Source of the DNA: a virus
Virus record (IMG/VR): IMGVR_UViG_3300047510_000932
Coordinates: 1-37,825 of that record
DNA length: 37,825 nt
Reading direction: 5' to 3' (one strand)
Of the stretch, positions 7,776-17,700 are shown piece after piece. How positions within the stretch are numbered: the first letter of the stretch is position 1; each line of letters begins with the position of its first letter. Made by a program: the position numbers and the translations under genes. The notes below the pieces were generated by a model. That model was not told where the DNA came from. It made no database searches and saw only the letters and a list, made by a program, of their open reading frames with translations.

Positions 7776-8705
7776 TTACGACAAAGTTGAAGAATTAAAA
7801 TAAGACGGTGCAGGTACTTCTACATAATCGCCTATTGCACGGTATTGTCTAACTGTGCTTTCAAGTCTTCCATCAACATTATTATCAACATTATTATCTA
7901 CAACTACATCATTAAACTCAATACGGAAGACTATTCTTAAATTGCCGTCTAATCTTGCTTTAATAGTGTAAATATTACCTGCATATATTGCACTGTATGT
8001 GCCAGAACCAATTTTTTGATAAATTATTTGTAATGATCCGTTTAAATCATAATTACCTATGCTTGACCCGCCGCCTGTGGTTGAAATTGTTGCGTTAGCT
8101 CCAAACTTTATAGTTCCTACTTGACTGCATAGCTGTGCCCAGTCTAAACCTTTTGGAGTAGTAGCTAAACTGTTATTAGCTTGAAACCATATTTCGCCGC
8201 CGGTATTAAAAAAATGGCGTCGTTGATCTTCAGTAGTAAAGTTAACTTGTACTTCATGTACAATTAAACCATTCCACGGAGATACTCGAACGCTGCTAAT
8301 AGCAGGCTCGATTGCTGCTTGACTAGGATGTATTATAAGCTTATCAGCTTCAATTTGAGTCATTAGACGTTCGAAATCGGCAATACCCTTTTTGGTGCCA
8401 TCAGCATCAACACTGGTTATTCCAGAGTTGTTAACAAAAAAGCTAGTTTCTTCGGCAATTACATTTAAATTTTGTATTACTTCAGCAATACCTAAATCTC
8501 CCGGACCAACTTGATGAATTCTAGCACGTATCATGTCAGCATAAATGTTATTTAAATCGTCTGCTTCTATAGTGGTGTCGCCGTCATTGAGAACGTTTAC
8601 ACTAGCTATGGTTTGTCCATAGCCATTTTGGCCGGCACCGTTACCGAGTATAAGTTCGACTCTTGCCTGTAGATTATTAAGTCTTGCTGCTGTGATTTCT
8701 GTCAT
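7776..8705 (-). CDS. Virion structural protein, paralog of the gene at 6725-7726
   Basis: 309 aa, with an N-terminal helix (TAARLNNLQARVELILG), a YGQ turn, the RARIHQVGPG segment near residue 55-65 and a C-terminal beta-rich half (WNGLIVHEVQVNF, FFNTGGEIWF, SSIGNYDLNGS, IVFRIEFND). These blocks repeat in the 333-aa neighbour, so the two arose by duplication. Near residue 270 it carries DNNVDNNVDG, made by a 12-base tandem duplication that the paralog lacks. Translation starts at an ATG just after the stop of the fibre gene, with TAAGGAAT (stop and Shine-Dalgarno combined) upstream. No late box lies in the 9-base gap, so it is probably co-transcribed with the 492-aa gene. Likely a tail or fibre-associated component; exact place in the virion unknown. 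Confidence 0.8.
   Translation of the reverse strand: MTEITAARLNNLQARVELILGNGAGQNGYGQTIASVNVLNDGDTTIEADDLNNIYADMIRARIHQVGPGDLGIAEVIQNLNVIAEETSFFVNNSGITSVDADGTKKGIADFERLMTQIEADKLIIHPSQAAIEPAISSVRVSPWNGLIVHEVQVNFTTEDQRRHFFNTGGEIWFQANNSLATTPKGLDWAQLCSQVGTIKFGANATISTTGGGSSIGNYDLNGSLQIIYQKIGSGTYSAIYAGNIYTIKARLDGNLRIVFRIEFNDVVVDNNVDNNVDGRLESTVRQYRAIGDYVEVPAPSYFNSSTLS
7872..7895 (-). repeat. 12-bp in-frame tandem duplication
   Basis: Two perfect copies of a 12-base unit (plus strand ATCAACATTATT) follow each other, plus a 3-base remnant. They encode DNNV twice in the 309-aa structural protein. Being a multiple of three, copy-number change would alter length without breaking the frame. Confidence 0.85.
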
Positions 8706-8714
8706 GATGATTCC

Positions 8715-10193
8715 TTAAACTTTTAGTACACATTCTACTAGTTTTTCGCCCTCATCATTGTTTGTTTCTAATGCAATTCCAACTAAACCGTTTGTTGTTA
8801 ATGTCGAAGCAACACCCGCTTCCCATGCATACACTGCTTGCCCTTTTTTAACTGGTCCTAATACTCTAACCGGAACACGGCCTTTAAGACCGATTGCTTG
8901 CCCTTCAGCATCGCTGTTCATTAGATATGCAGGGTTGTCTGAAATAACACCGATAGCTAAATCACTGTTTTTTGCTGCTCTAGTTTCAGCAGTGCCGCCT
9001 ACTGCCATTACAGTTCCAACTGGGTATTCTTGATCGGTTGTATATTTTTCAGCAAGATCAGCATAGCGTGCCTGTGTTGCTGTACCTTGAAACAGATTAG
9101 CTGCTAAATTACCTGTAGGATCTCTTACTGCTACACTGTTATTGGTAGCACTGACGCTAGCTGTACGGAAATCTGATCCTACTCTTAGTGCAGTTGCCCT
9201 GCTTGCTTCTCCGATGAAGTTTAAGGCATGTATTTCTTTCCAGCGTATACTGGTTGATCCCATATCAAAAGCGTTATCAGCAGCAGGTAGGAAACCAACA
9301 GTACTAAATGCAGCAACATGAGTTAATACGCCTGATCCGTTAGTAGTTTTAATTTTTACTATACTGCTTTGTCCGCTAACATTTTGTATAACACCTTCAG
9401 TACCATTTTCAACAATAAGTTGAAAATCTTGACTGTCGCCGATTGTGAGTCCAGTATCACCAAATTCAACTACACTATCAAAACTAACTCCTGATTTTTG
9501 TACAAATTCAGAAGCAGCAACACCGCCGAGTTTTTCAGCATTTGATGCCGTACCCCAAAACCTAAAGTCTCTTCCGGCAACACCTGTGCTATTTGTTACA
9601 CCTGCATCAGCAAGTTGTGTCCATTTGAGCGTGATACCTTTTTTAATTCTGTTAAACCCAGTAATCGGAGTACTGGCATTTAAGTCAAATTCATTAGGAC
9701 TTATAACAAATACAATTTCATCTTCTATTGTCGATACAATAACACCTCTAGTAGCGCCTGTAGAATCTAATACTTCACGACTCTGCATTTGTGTAACGCC
9801 TTCGCCTGCGTTTTGTGGTCCTATTAGTATATAACTAACTCCATTATACACATACAGTTGATCGTTAGCACTGTCCCACCAAAAATCACCTATAGCTAAT
9901 CCAGTAGGCTCAGTTGTGGCTATTTCGGCGCCGCCTGTAGTACGGAATTTAGTACCATCATAAAACTTTAATTTACTATTAGCAGTGTCAAACCAAATTT
10001 GACCGCTTAGGGGTCTAGCGGGCTGGTTAGCTCCTGCAAAGTTTTCTAACAGATAAAGAAAGTTTTCGTTCTGTATTTCGCCATATCCGGCATAGTTTTT
10101 ACCTATAAACTTTAGATCAGTTGTCTGATCTATTGTTCCGTCTTCAACTACAGTCAGTAGTGTATTATTGTATCTATCAATTTGATATGCCAT
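8715..10193 (-). CDS. Tail fibre-like protein with shared N-terminal module and ADLAEKY-type C-terminal domain
   Basis: 492 aa. Residues 1-220 form the module common to the three fibre genes here: LLTVVEDGTI, GKNYAGYGE, NFLYLLENFA, GQIWFDT, LKFYDGT, GDFWWDS, then FRFWGTASNAEKLGG. Residues about 230-370 are beta-rich shaft with NAFDMGSTSIRWKEIHALNF. From about residue 376 a distinct tip starts at ADLAEKYTTDQEYPVGTVM and runs through AIGVISDNPAYLMN and LKGRVPVRVLGPVKKGQAV. This tip resembles C-terminal domains of many phage appendage proteins, including the G2/IMC autoproteolytic type, but I cannot show cleavage residues. Expected role: virion fibre or adhesin contacting the host, trimeric if like its relatives. 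A late box and AGGGG ribosome site precede it. Confidence 0.82.
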   Translation of the reverse strand: MAYQIDRYNNTLLTVVEDGTIDQTTDLKFIGKNYAGYGEIQNENFLYLLENFAGANQPARPLSGQIWFDTANSKLKFYDGTKFRTTGGAEIATTEPTGLAIGDFWWDSANDQLYVYNGVSYILIGPQNAGEGVTQMQSREVLDSTGATRGVIVSTIEDEIVFVISPNEFDLNASTPITGFNRIKKGITLKWTQLADAGVTNSTGVAGRDFRFWGTASNAEKLGGVAASEFVQKSGVSFDSVVEFGDTGLTIGDSQDFQLIVENGTEGVIQNVSGQSSIVKIKTTNGSGVLTHVAAFSTVGFLPAADNAFDMGSTSIRWKEIHALNFIGEASRATALRVGSDFRTASVSATNNSVAVRDPTGNLAANLFQGTATQARYADLAEKYTTDQEYPVGTVMAVGGTAETRAAKNSDLAIGVISDNPAYLMNSDAEGQAIGLKGRVPVRVLGPVKKGQAVYAWEAGVASTLTTNGLVGIALETNNDEGEKLVECVLKV

Positions 10194-10219
10194 TTAGTTT
10201 AACCCCTAAACATTTATAT

Positions 10220-10227
10220 TATTTATC
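10220..10227 (-). promoter_or_regulatory. T4-type late promoter box for the 492-aa fibre gene
   Basis: The minus strand reads GATAAATA, 26 bases upstream of the ATG at 10193, just after the stop of the 623-aa gene. AGGGG (10203-10207) follows as ribosome-binding site with a 9-base spacer. Confidence 0.6.
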
Positions 10228-10231
10228 GTTT

Positions 10232-12103
10232 TTATGAATATGTAGTAGTGCTTTGATATTGCCACGCTGATCCAGTTGATTGATAAACCATCATAGTTCT
10301 AGAAGGTGTAAGAATAACTATACCACTAGCGCCTGCAGGATCAAACACAATATCTTGTACTACTGATTCATTTTGTGTTCCGTTTGAGTCAACTGCTATT
10401 AAACTAACATTTTTAATACTTTCAACATCAACACCTTGAACTAGAGCACCACTATACGATGTTGTGTGTATTCTTGCTACTTTACCTGTAGTAATACTTG
10501 TAGGAGTATAAAGATCTGTTAGATAAGTGCCAACTGCATTTTGAAGTGCTGATCCGCTACCTAAACCAGTAATATCCATGCTAAAAACTATAGGTTCAGT
10601 AGCAATCTCTTCATCAACATATATTTTAGTAGCAGCGTCTTGATCGTTTTCAGGATCTGCTAGCCCAGTAATTTTTCTGCTATCTTGAATAGCAATGTTG
10701 CCGCCAGCAGTGATATTAATTCCACTAGTAGCTTGTAAATTCATAGCTGCGTTTGAACTTACAATGGTTCCGTCTATGCCTATACTGTCTACGTTTAGAT
10801 ATAGTAGTGTACCTATCTCATTTAAATCTAGTGCCTTGGTAACATTTACTAATGAAGTATTTGTAAGCTTATCGACTCCGCCGATTTTATAAGTTGAGTT
10901 AGTGTTTAGTAAGTCAAAGTTTACATTAGAAGTAAATGCATTAGTAGCATTTTTCCAGAGTATATCTTTACTACCTGACGTACTATTGATACTAATTCCT
11001 GACGAATCAACGAGTGCGTCGGTTAATTCTGTACTATCGTTTGGTACGCCAATTTCAATAATTTTATCTTCAACTCGTAATGTTGCTACATCTAATGCAA
11101 CTCGTGTGCCTTCTACTATTAAATTTCCAGTTACTCTAAGATCACCTTCAACATCAAGTGTATATTCTGGTAAACGATCTACATTAAATATGCCAACTCT
11201 AGCTGTACTTGCGTCTATATAAATTCCGTCAACAGTAAGTGAACCAAATGCACTACTGCGAACTCTAAGACTAATATCGTGATCAGTTAGCTGATTTTCA
11301 AAGTAAAATCTAGGACCTACAACTTTTTGAACATGATTTTGAGATAACCCAATTGATAGGCCGCCCGAGTTTTGTATTGCTAATGTACCTGATGTAATAC
11401 CATTTGCGTTTGATGGTAAAAACGAATCCGCAGTTCTAGTCTGGCCACCTGCTGTAATAAGCGCATTGGCTGATTCTGCTGTTCCTCTATACTTAAAGTT
11501 TTCTTTATCAATAACATTAAATCCAGGAAATATAGTTCCATTAGGATTAGTTAGTGTAACAAGTCCACTAATTCGTTGACTAAAAATAGGAGTAAATTCT
11601 AGATTACTAAACAGTCCTACCAGTTGATTTCCTACATACAGATAAGTCACTGTTCTTGAACGACTTTGTTCGTCTAGTAAACTACCTATTTGAAACCCGC
11701 TTATCCCTTGTTGCTGAGTATACTGCGGACCTACCAGTATTAAGTCTGTTCCGTCAAACGCATACAATTGATTTCTTAAATTGTCAATCCAAAGATCACC
11801 AGCAACCATTTGAGGACGAGTATTTTGTACAAATGGGCCGCCGCTGGCTTTCCATACATTACCGTCAAACACTTTTAGTCGTTGTTCACTAGTATCCCAC
11901 CATAACTGTCCAGATAAAGGATTGCTCGGTGCTGCGGTGTTGGCAAAATTCTCTAGTAATTTTATAAAATTTTCATTAAAAAACTCGCCATAGCCAGAAT
12001 AGTTTCTACCAACTAACACAAGATTAGTGCTGTTGGTATCGATCTGTCCATCGATCAAATCAGTTAACAGTGTTCCGTCAGTCTTGTTTAGTTGATAACT
12101 CAT
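10232..12103 (-). CDS. Tail fibre-like protein with shared N-terminal module
   Basis: 623 aa. The first 220 residues repeat the module of its neighbours: DGTLLTDLIDGQI, GRNYSGYGE, NFIKLLENFANTAAP, GQLWWDT, LKVFDGNVW, GDLWIDN, then FKYRGTAESANAL. The centre (about 300-485) is a shaft of beta repeats with YTLDVEGDLRVTGNLIVEG, RVEDKIIEIG and NLQATSGINITAGGNI, followed by the fibre hallmark ITGLADPENDQDAATKIYVD near residue 488. The C-terminal 130 residues are a separate beta domain ending in two long strands; I do not recognise it. It starts only two bases after the stop of the 684-aa gene, without its own late box, so the two are probably on one message. Expected function: virion fibre subunit for attachment; receptor unknown. 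Confidence 0.8.
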   Translation of the reverse strand: MSYQLNKTDGTLLTDLIDGQIDTNSTNLVLVGRNYSGYGEFFNENFIKLLENFANTAAPSNPLSGQLWWDTSEQRLKVFDGNVWKASGGPFVQNTRPQMVAGDLWIDNLRNQLYAFDGTDLILVGPQYTQQQGISGFQIGSLLDEQSRSRTVTYLYVGNQLVGLFSNLEFTPIFSQRISGLVTLTNPNGTIFPGFNVIDKENFKYRGTAESANALITAGGQTRTADSFLPSNANGITSGTLAIQNSGGLSIGLSQNHVQKVVGPRFYFENQLTDHDISLRVRSSAFGSLTVDGIYIDASTARVGIFNVDRLPEYTLDVEGDLRVTGNLIVEGTRVALDVATLRVEDKIIEIGVPNDSTELTDALVDSSGISINSTSGSKDILWKNATNAFTSNVNFDLLNTNSTYKIGGVDKLTNTSLVNVTKALDLNEIGTLLYLNVDSIGIDGTIVSSNAAMNLQATSGINITAGGNIAIQDSRKITGLADPENDQDAATKIYVDEEIATEPIVFSMDITGLGSGSALQNAVGTYLTDLYTPTSITTGKVARIHTTSYSGALVQGVDVESIKNVSLIAVDSNGTQNESVVQDIVFDPAGASGIVILTPSRTMMVYQSTGSAWQYQSTTTYS

Positions 12104-12105
12104 TG

Positions 12106-14160
12106 TTATGTTCCAGTATAGATAATATAATTAATAGCCAAGTACGGATTCATTACGTTTAATGGATCGCCTAGTGATCCTGTAGTTTGTATTCCGCCGC
12201 TTGATGCTATGCCTTGTGTGCCGCCCAATCCAGGTTCAATAGTTAGAGTAACAGCGTTATCGTCTACAGGTTCGCCCGATCCTGCTCTAATTCCATAGTA
12301 CTGTGTTCCACTATCACCTCGTAGATCGTGTTCGTGTTCTGGTAAATTATTTAGGCCTATACTACTAGTTTCTGTTCCTGCATTTCCACCAATAACATCA
12401 GCAGCAATATTGGTAACTCTGTTTGCACTAGGACCACCAAGATTATCGAGTCCTAAGGGGAAACGTCCTCTCATATCGGGTAACGCAAAAGTATTAACAC
12501 CACTGTCACTAAGTAATAAAGGATCTTTAAAATTATGTCTAATAGCTTCCCATAACAAAGTGTAATCAGATTTCAACACTTCTGAACCATCACAGAGCAG
12601 CCAACCTGACGGTGGTGTTTCTCCTCCAAAAGGTACAAAAACGCCTGCAGGTATAAGAGGAATTGTTTTTAAGAAATTGCGTTTAGTAATTTTGTAAACA
12701 CCGCTTTCGCCAACTACTCTATTAATTAATATTTCATCTGCATTATTAGCATCAAATATTGTTTCTTTATTTGAAATAAAACTGTTAGAAATTCTTATAT
12801 CAAATGTTTTTGTAGTTCCGCCAATTTGTCCATCAAAAGCAAAACTGGTATTTTCAACATCGCCACTAACTCCAAAAGTAGTAGCACTAGCTAATCTGTC
12901 GGCCGAGCCTGCACGGCCACTAACTGTGCCACTTACATTTCCTTGTAGATTTCCAAAAAATGTTTGAGCATACACTTGATCGTAGCGTAGATTTGTTGTA
13001 CCAATGTTTCTAGTAACATTTTGATCAGGAGCAATGTTTTCTGATATAATAGCTCCGCCTACATCAAGATTTCCGCCTATGTAAGCATTAAGAGCTACAG
13101 CTAAACCACCGTTAGTAACAATAGATCCTGTACTGATATTGCTGCTGTTTACAGTGCTTTCAACTCTTAAAACGCCGGTTTGCGGTTCTCCTGTTTTTGA
13201 TGATATCTTAACGTTTCCTTTAACATCAAGTGCTTCTTCAGGAGCAGCATTGTTAACACCAACTAGACCAGCAGCGTCAATTCTTAATATAGTAGGAGTA
13301 CTTGTACCACTTCTTAATCTAAAGTCAATGTTAGATCCACTAGTATTGTGCTGTATAACACCTGCTTCACCGTCTATGCCTATTGACAGTTGGCCGCCGG
13401 TACCTATTTTTAGACCTTCATTATTTTTAATTCTTAGATCAAAGTTAGTTGACGAACTAGCATTGCCTCTTAAGAAGTTACTAGCAGATACAGTTTCGCC
13501 TGCTACTACTAAATTTTCTGCCTTTTCTGCAGTTCCCCAATATTTTAAAACGTTTAATCCGACCAGTGCTTCGGCACTGATGTTCATACCAGGATTAATA
13601 CCATTTCTAAAACCAGGTATTGCTGTTTTGGGAACAAACGGCTGTGCGCTGACTATAATAGCTGTTTGATTTTGAATTTTAATGCTCAGTACTGTGTAGG
13701 TAACATCATCTGTGCCTACGATAGCTTCTGATTGTGTGCCAGTAAGCAGGCCATCACTAAACTCAGGGCCTACCAATACCCAGCTTGTTCCAGTAAACAA
13801 ATAAAGCTGCTGACTTTCTGTGTTTACCCATAGATCGCCTGCTGTAGAGTTAGCTACTGCCGGTTCTGCTGTAGCTTTTTTGAGGCCGCCTGCTGCTACC
13901 CAATTAGTACCATCATATATTTTTAGTTGATCAACACCTACACTGGTATCATACCAAAGTTGTCCTTCAACTGGACGTAGAGGCGCAGTTGAATTAGCAA
14001 AGTTTTCTAAAAGATGTAAAAAGTTTTCAGCTACAACTTGCCCATACCCTGTGTAGTTACGTCCTACAAAAGTTAAACTTGTTTCATCGTTGACTGTTCC
14101 ATCTTCAACGGTTATAATGCCTTTGTTAACAGCGTCAGTGTATCTAATCTCATATGGCAT
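12106..14160 (-). CDS. Tail fibre/collar-domain protein with shared N-terminal module
   Basis: 684 aa. Residues 1-230 carry the common module (GIITVEDGTVNDE, GRNYTGYGQ, NFLHLLENFANSTAP, GQLWYDT, LKIYDGTNW, GDLWVNT, LKYWGTAEKAENL). The middle is fibre shaft (IDAAGLVGVNNAAPEEALDV, DQNVTRNIGTTNLRYDQVY, FFGNLQGNVSGTVSGRAGSA). From about residue 500 it has a classic phage tail-collar domain: GVFVPFGGETPPSGWLLCDG, then FALPDMRGRFPLG, then a NNLPEHEH segment and a final PYLAINYIIYTGT. This domain is common at the distal end of T4-like short fibres and fibre proteins. AAGGAG overlapping the previous stop gives a strong ribosome site. Likely late virion fibre, host recognition. Confidence 0.88.
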   Translation of the reverse strand: MPYEIRYTDAVNKGIITVEDGTVNDETSLTFVGRNYTGYGQVVAENFLHLLENFANSTAPLRPVEGQLWYDTSVGVDQLKIYDGTNWVAAGGLKKATAEPAVANSTAGDLWVNTESQQLYLFTGTSWVLVGPEFSDGLLTGTQSEAIVGTDDVTYTVLSIKIQNQTAIIVSAQPFVPKTAIPGFRNGINPGMNISAEALVGLNVLKYWGTAEKAENLVVAGETVSASNFLRGNASSSTNFDLRIKNNEGLKIGTGGQLSIGIDGEAGVIQHNTSGSNIDFRLRSGTSTPTILRIDAAGLVGVNNAAPEEALDVKGNVKISSKTGEPQTGVLRVESTVNSSNISTGSIVTNGGLAVALNAYIGGNLDVGGAIISENIAPDQNVTRNIGTTNLRYDQVYAQTFFGNLQGNVSGTVSGRAGSADRLASATTFGVSGDVENTSFAFDGQIGGTTKTFDIRISNSFISNKETIFDANNADEILINRVVGESGVYKITKRNFLKTIPLIPAGVFVPFGGETPPSGWLLCDGSEVLKSDYTLLWEAIRHNFKDPLLLSDSGVNTFALPDMRGRFPLGLDNLGGPSANRVTNIAADVIGGNAGTETSSIGLNNLPEHEHDLRGDSGTQYYGIRAGSGEPVDDNAVTLTIEPGLGGTQGIASSGGIQTTGSLGDPLNVMNPYLAINYIIYTGT

Positions 14161-14170
14161 AGTCTACTCC

Positions 14171-14773
14171 TTACCCTGCTAAACTCTGTACTCTTACTGT
14201 ATAATCAATCTGAATTAAACGGTTAAGTGATTTTTGTACAGGATGGAAAATAACATGAGTAAGCAATCTACCTGTGCCGTCTGGATTATAGCTGCGTAGT
14301 CCTAGCTCATCAAACACATATGCGTCATCTGTATTAGTAGCAGTGTCAAACGCTTGTTGACCGTTAGGCTCACCGTAGTCTAACAAACAGCTAACAAGGA
14401 TATCAGTATAGTTAGTGCCACTAACATGCCGAGTTTCTATTTTGTTGCGAGCAGGATCTGTGTTGTTTACTGAGCGGTCATCTACAATCTTAGTATAGGT
14501 TTGATTGTACAAGCTGGCATTGGTACCAGTTGAGTTTGGTGTTAGATAGGTTATAACACCTGTTTGATCAACTGAAGTTCCACCGTTTCCAAAGCTCATT
14601 TCATATATGAATCCTTGACCAGCATTACTTAAACTTTCCGCAAGGGCAATACTCATATTTTCATAATGAATAGCATTTCTTTTGTCAATATAGACGTGAT
14701 TTGTTTCAGGATCAAATATTTTAATATGCCCTTGTACTCTTACACCATTGTTATCTTGCATGTTTCCGCTCAT
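14171..14773 (-). CDS. Small virion structural protein between giant protein and fibre genes
   Basis: 200 aa from the ATG at 14773 (MSGNMQDNNGVRVQGHIKIF). A longer reading to 14821 exists, but it would begin inside the last codons of the giant gene and lacks a ribosome site. The 14773 start has TAGGAA at 14779-14784 with a 5-base spacer and lies 19 bases after the giant gene's stop. The protein has a conserved-looking N-terminal beta part (VQGHIKIFDPETNHVYIDKRNAIHYENMSIALAESL) and a C-terminal beta part (RLLTHVIFHPVQKSLNRLIQIDYTVRVQ). No membrane or signal segment. Similar proteins sit next to baseplate genes in marine T4-like phages; I infer a tail or baseplate accessory role. Confidence 0.78.
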   Translation of the reverse strand: MSGNMQDNNGVRVQGHIKIFDPETNHVYIDKRNAIHYENMSIALAESLSNAGQGFIYEMSFGNGGTSVDQTGVITYLTPNSTGTNASLYNQTYTKIVDDRSVNNTDPARNKIETRHVSGTNYTDILVSCLLDYGEPNGQQAFDTATNTDDAYVFDELGLRSYNPDGTGRLLTHVIFHPVQKSLNRLIQIDYTVRVQSLAG

Positions 14774-14778
14774 TGTTT

Positions 14779-14784
14779 TTCCTA
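14779..14784 (-). promoter_or_regulatory. Ribosome-binding site that fixes the start at 14773
   Basis: TAGGAA on the minus strand stands five bases before ATG 14773. The alternative upstream ATG at 14821 has no such site, so the shorter 200-aa product is preferred. Confidence 0.65.
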
Positions 14785-14789
14785 TACTG

Positions 14790-14797
14790 TATTTATT
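14790..14797 (-). promoter_or_regulatory. T4-type late promoter box overlapping the giant gene's stop
   Basis: AATAAATA on the minus strand, followed by CAGTAT. The TAA stop of the giant gene (14793-14795) lies inside the box. It is 16 bases upstream of the ATG at 14773 and would allow the fibre genes to be transcribed apart from the 15-kb gene. Confidence 0.58.
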
Positions 14798-17700
14798 CTG
14801 GTAGCTCAGTTGTGCCTGCACGCAAGAATCTTGCTATGCTATTTTCCGCAGTTGACAGCGATTCGCCCAATCTAGTCCAAGTTTGACCTATCTTTTTGAC
14901 AACAGTGATTTTAGCTTCATCGGCAGGCACTGTATCTAGTACAACGTTTCCGTTTTCAACTGTAAACTCTGCAGGTTGTTCTACATCACCTGCAGGGCTG
15001 TCTAGAGCAAGATTAGGATCAAACACTGTGATTGCTGCTTTTCTTAATCTAACTCCACTTACAAATACTTCTATTTCGTTAGCGTTGTTTACTCCAAAAC
15101 TAACAGCAAATGTGTCTGTTACACCGTCGGCTACAAAGTTTTGTACCAGTGTTTGATCTTTGTAAGGCACAGTTTTTCCTACGTTTTGGTCAAACACCTT
15201 TTCACCTGCAGGATGTGTTGCCGGTGTGCCTGTGCCCAGTGTACCTCTACGCAACTGACGCAGTGTGTTGCCTTCTTTTACAAAGTATTCAATACGTTCA
15301 CTGTTAATCCAAACGATTCCCGGCATGTTTTGACCCTTGTTTGGTTCAGCCAATGCAGTTCCGTCAACTAGTTCTATTCTTAGATCGTAGTAGTTCAGCG
15401 GTTGTGCTAGTGCTGTTGCTGCGGTATCTAGACGCTTGAAGTGCGTACGGTTCAACATATCTTTAAACTGACGATATGCAAATCTCGCTACATTTACAGG
15501 TGTTGTAAAATGTATTACATCAATCACATCATTAGCAGCAGGGGTGCGTACTAGTCTTAGTTTAGTTCTGTCATTGGTTACGTAGTAGTCAACACTAGGT
15601 GTTAACAGTTCGCCGTTTACTGCTACCCAAACATACTCAGCATCCACTGCTGGTGATCTTAGTGTGATTTCTCCTACTGTTAGTCTGTTGTAGGTTACAT
15701 ACTGTATGTCTTCTGGTATTAATGTTGTTCTGGCAACCACATCATAGTTAATTCTTTCAATGCCCAACAAATCATGATTGCTAAACTGATATATCTCAAC
15801 TACAGTACCATTAGCAGGTGCAGTATTAAGTGTTACAGTTTTATTAGAAATTCTATAGTCGCCGTCTGCAATTACATAAAATTCTAAAAGATCTCCAGGT
15901 ACACCTACTTCATCTGATAATATAACTGAACTGTTATTAATATCTAAACGCCACTGTACTGGAGCTGTAATCTCTATGCCGTTTAAAAATACCTTCACTT
16001 CAGACACATCAAGTGAACCTACAGGCTGTTGGAATGTTTCTAGTGCATATTCTCTGTCGCCCGTGCTTGGTATAGTAAACTGTAGATTGTATCCTGCGTT
16101 TAGTATTGAGTTGCCTACTTTAACAAGTATGTTGTGTTCGTTAGGCTGAGCATAGAACGGAGCAGTTAGCAGTTCAAACTGAGTATCTGTACCGTTGGCT
16201 GTAAATGAGTCTTTGACTATTTGACTGTAGTTTACTTCTGTGCTATTATCAAATACAACCCAATATATTATATCACTTGCTGCGGTCGGTGTGTCGAATC
16301 TAAATGCAGTTCTATTGTTAACACTATTTCTAAACACTAATACAGCCTGTTGTACACCATTCACGGTGACATACACATTAGCATTGTCTGTCCATTCAAC
16401 TGTAGTTACATAATCAGTTTGACCTTCTACAGATGTAAAGAATCCGTAGTCCATGATGTTTTGAGTGCCAAGACCAACAGTAACAATATTCAGTTCTGCA
16501 CCATTGATTGGGTTTAATATTTCAACTGTACGATTAGTCCAGTCTATAGTATACTGGTCTGCTGGTAATATTACATTGTTAAGTTTTACAATCACACTGT
16601 TTTGATTGCCGGGTATAACACCTAGATCATAAACAGTAACGGCACTGTTCATAATGTAGCTTTGGCTATAGATCATGCCTTGGCCGCTACTCTCTCTAGT
16701 ATAGACTTTGATATCCAGTGTATCAAGAACTTGTCCTGGTACTAGTTCTTCTGGACCGCTTGATGTTGTAGGTGTAACAAAACCGTCACCGTCTATAACA
16801 ATCTCTTCCGGGTTAACGCCTCTAGCTGTTTGATATGCTAAATCACCGCCTGACAGTGCCATATCATAGCTGAGAGGATCGGGTATTACACTGCCGTCGC
16901 TAGTAACTTTTCTTACAATCAGTATGTCGCCGTCTAACAATGGTATACCTAGATCGTCAAGATCGATAACCGTAGTTACACCGTTGCCTGTTATGCTATT
17001 AGTTACAGCATTTGGATTTGTAGGTGTTCCATTGTTATAGCTAGGATCGTCTAATCTTACACCGTTCTTATAAAGGTTGTAGACAACGCCGTTAGTTAGT
17101 GGTTGTGATAGTTCGACTGTTATAGTAGATCCATCTGCTACAAATACTTCATCTTCAAATGTGTTATCAAAGGTATCCCAAGTGTCTGTGTACCATCCTT
17201 GGCTATCCCATCCGCTCGGGCCGCCAAAATCAAATCCACGTACTTCAACACCACCATAGTCTACACCGCTCATTAGCTGTGCTAGATCGTTACCTAACAT
17301 ACCTGCAACAGGAGCATAAGCAAACCTAATACGGTCTTCAGCTCCTAGCATACTTAACGGCTTGTAGTATTCAACTGTTATGGTTGCACCACTGGCAGGA
17401 GGACGAGCAAAAGTTATGCGACCTTTTTGGTAGCTGTAACCTTCTACTAACTTTTGTGTTCCAGGACCTGCTGCGCTGGTTATATTGTTATACACAAAAT
17501 CTTTAGCTAAAGATTCAGCTGTTGGCAAATAGTCTACATTCTTGTAGCTGTATTGACTTCTTAACTGTTCAGTGCCGTTTACATATACTTTAACTTTTCT
17601 ATTATCAAGATCCATTGGCCATTCTAGATCAAATACAGATCTTACATTTGAACCTGTGAATGTTTCTGTTTCGGCTAGATCTTCAAATGTGTAAATGCCT

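Noticed and set aside
9445-9834. Plus-strand open frame of 129 codons
   Set aside because: Shadow of the 492-aa fibre gene with no promoter or ribosome site.
13139-13669. Plus-strand open frame of 176 codons
   Set aside because: It lies opposite the collar-domain fibre gene, has no ribosome site, and its Ser/Pro/Leu-rich composition is the reverse reading of fibre codons.
6725-14160. Diversity-generating retroelement acting on the fibre genes
   Set aside because: Paralogous fibre ends prompted the idea, but no reverse transcriptase and no template/variable repeat pair with adenine-directed differences is seen in the window.
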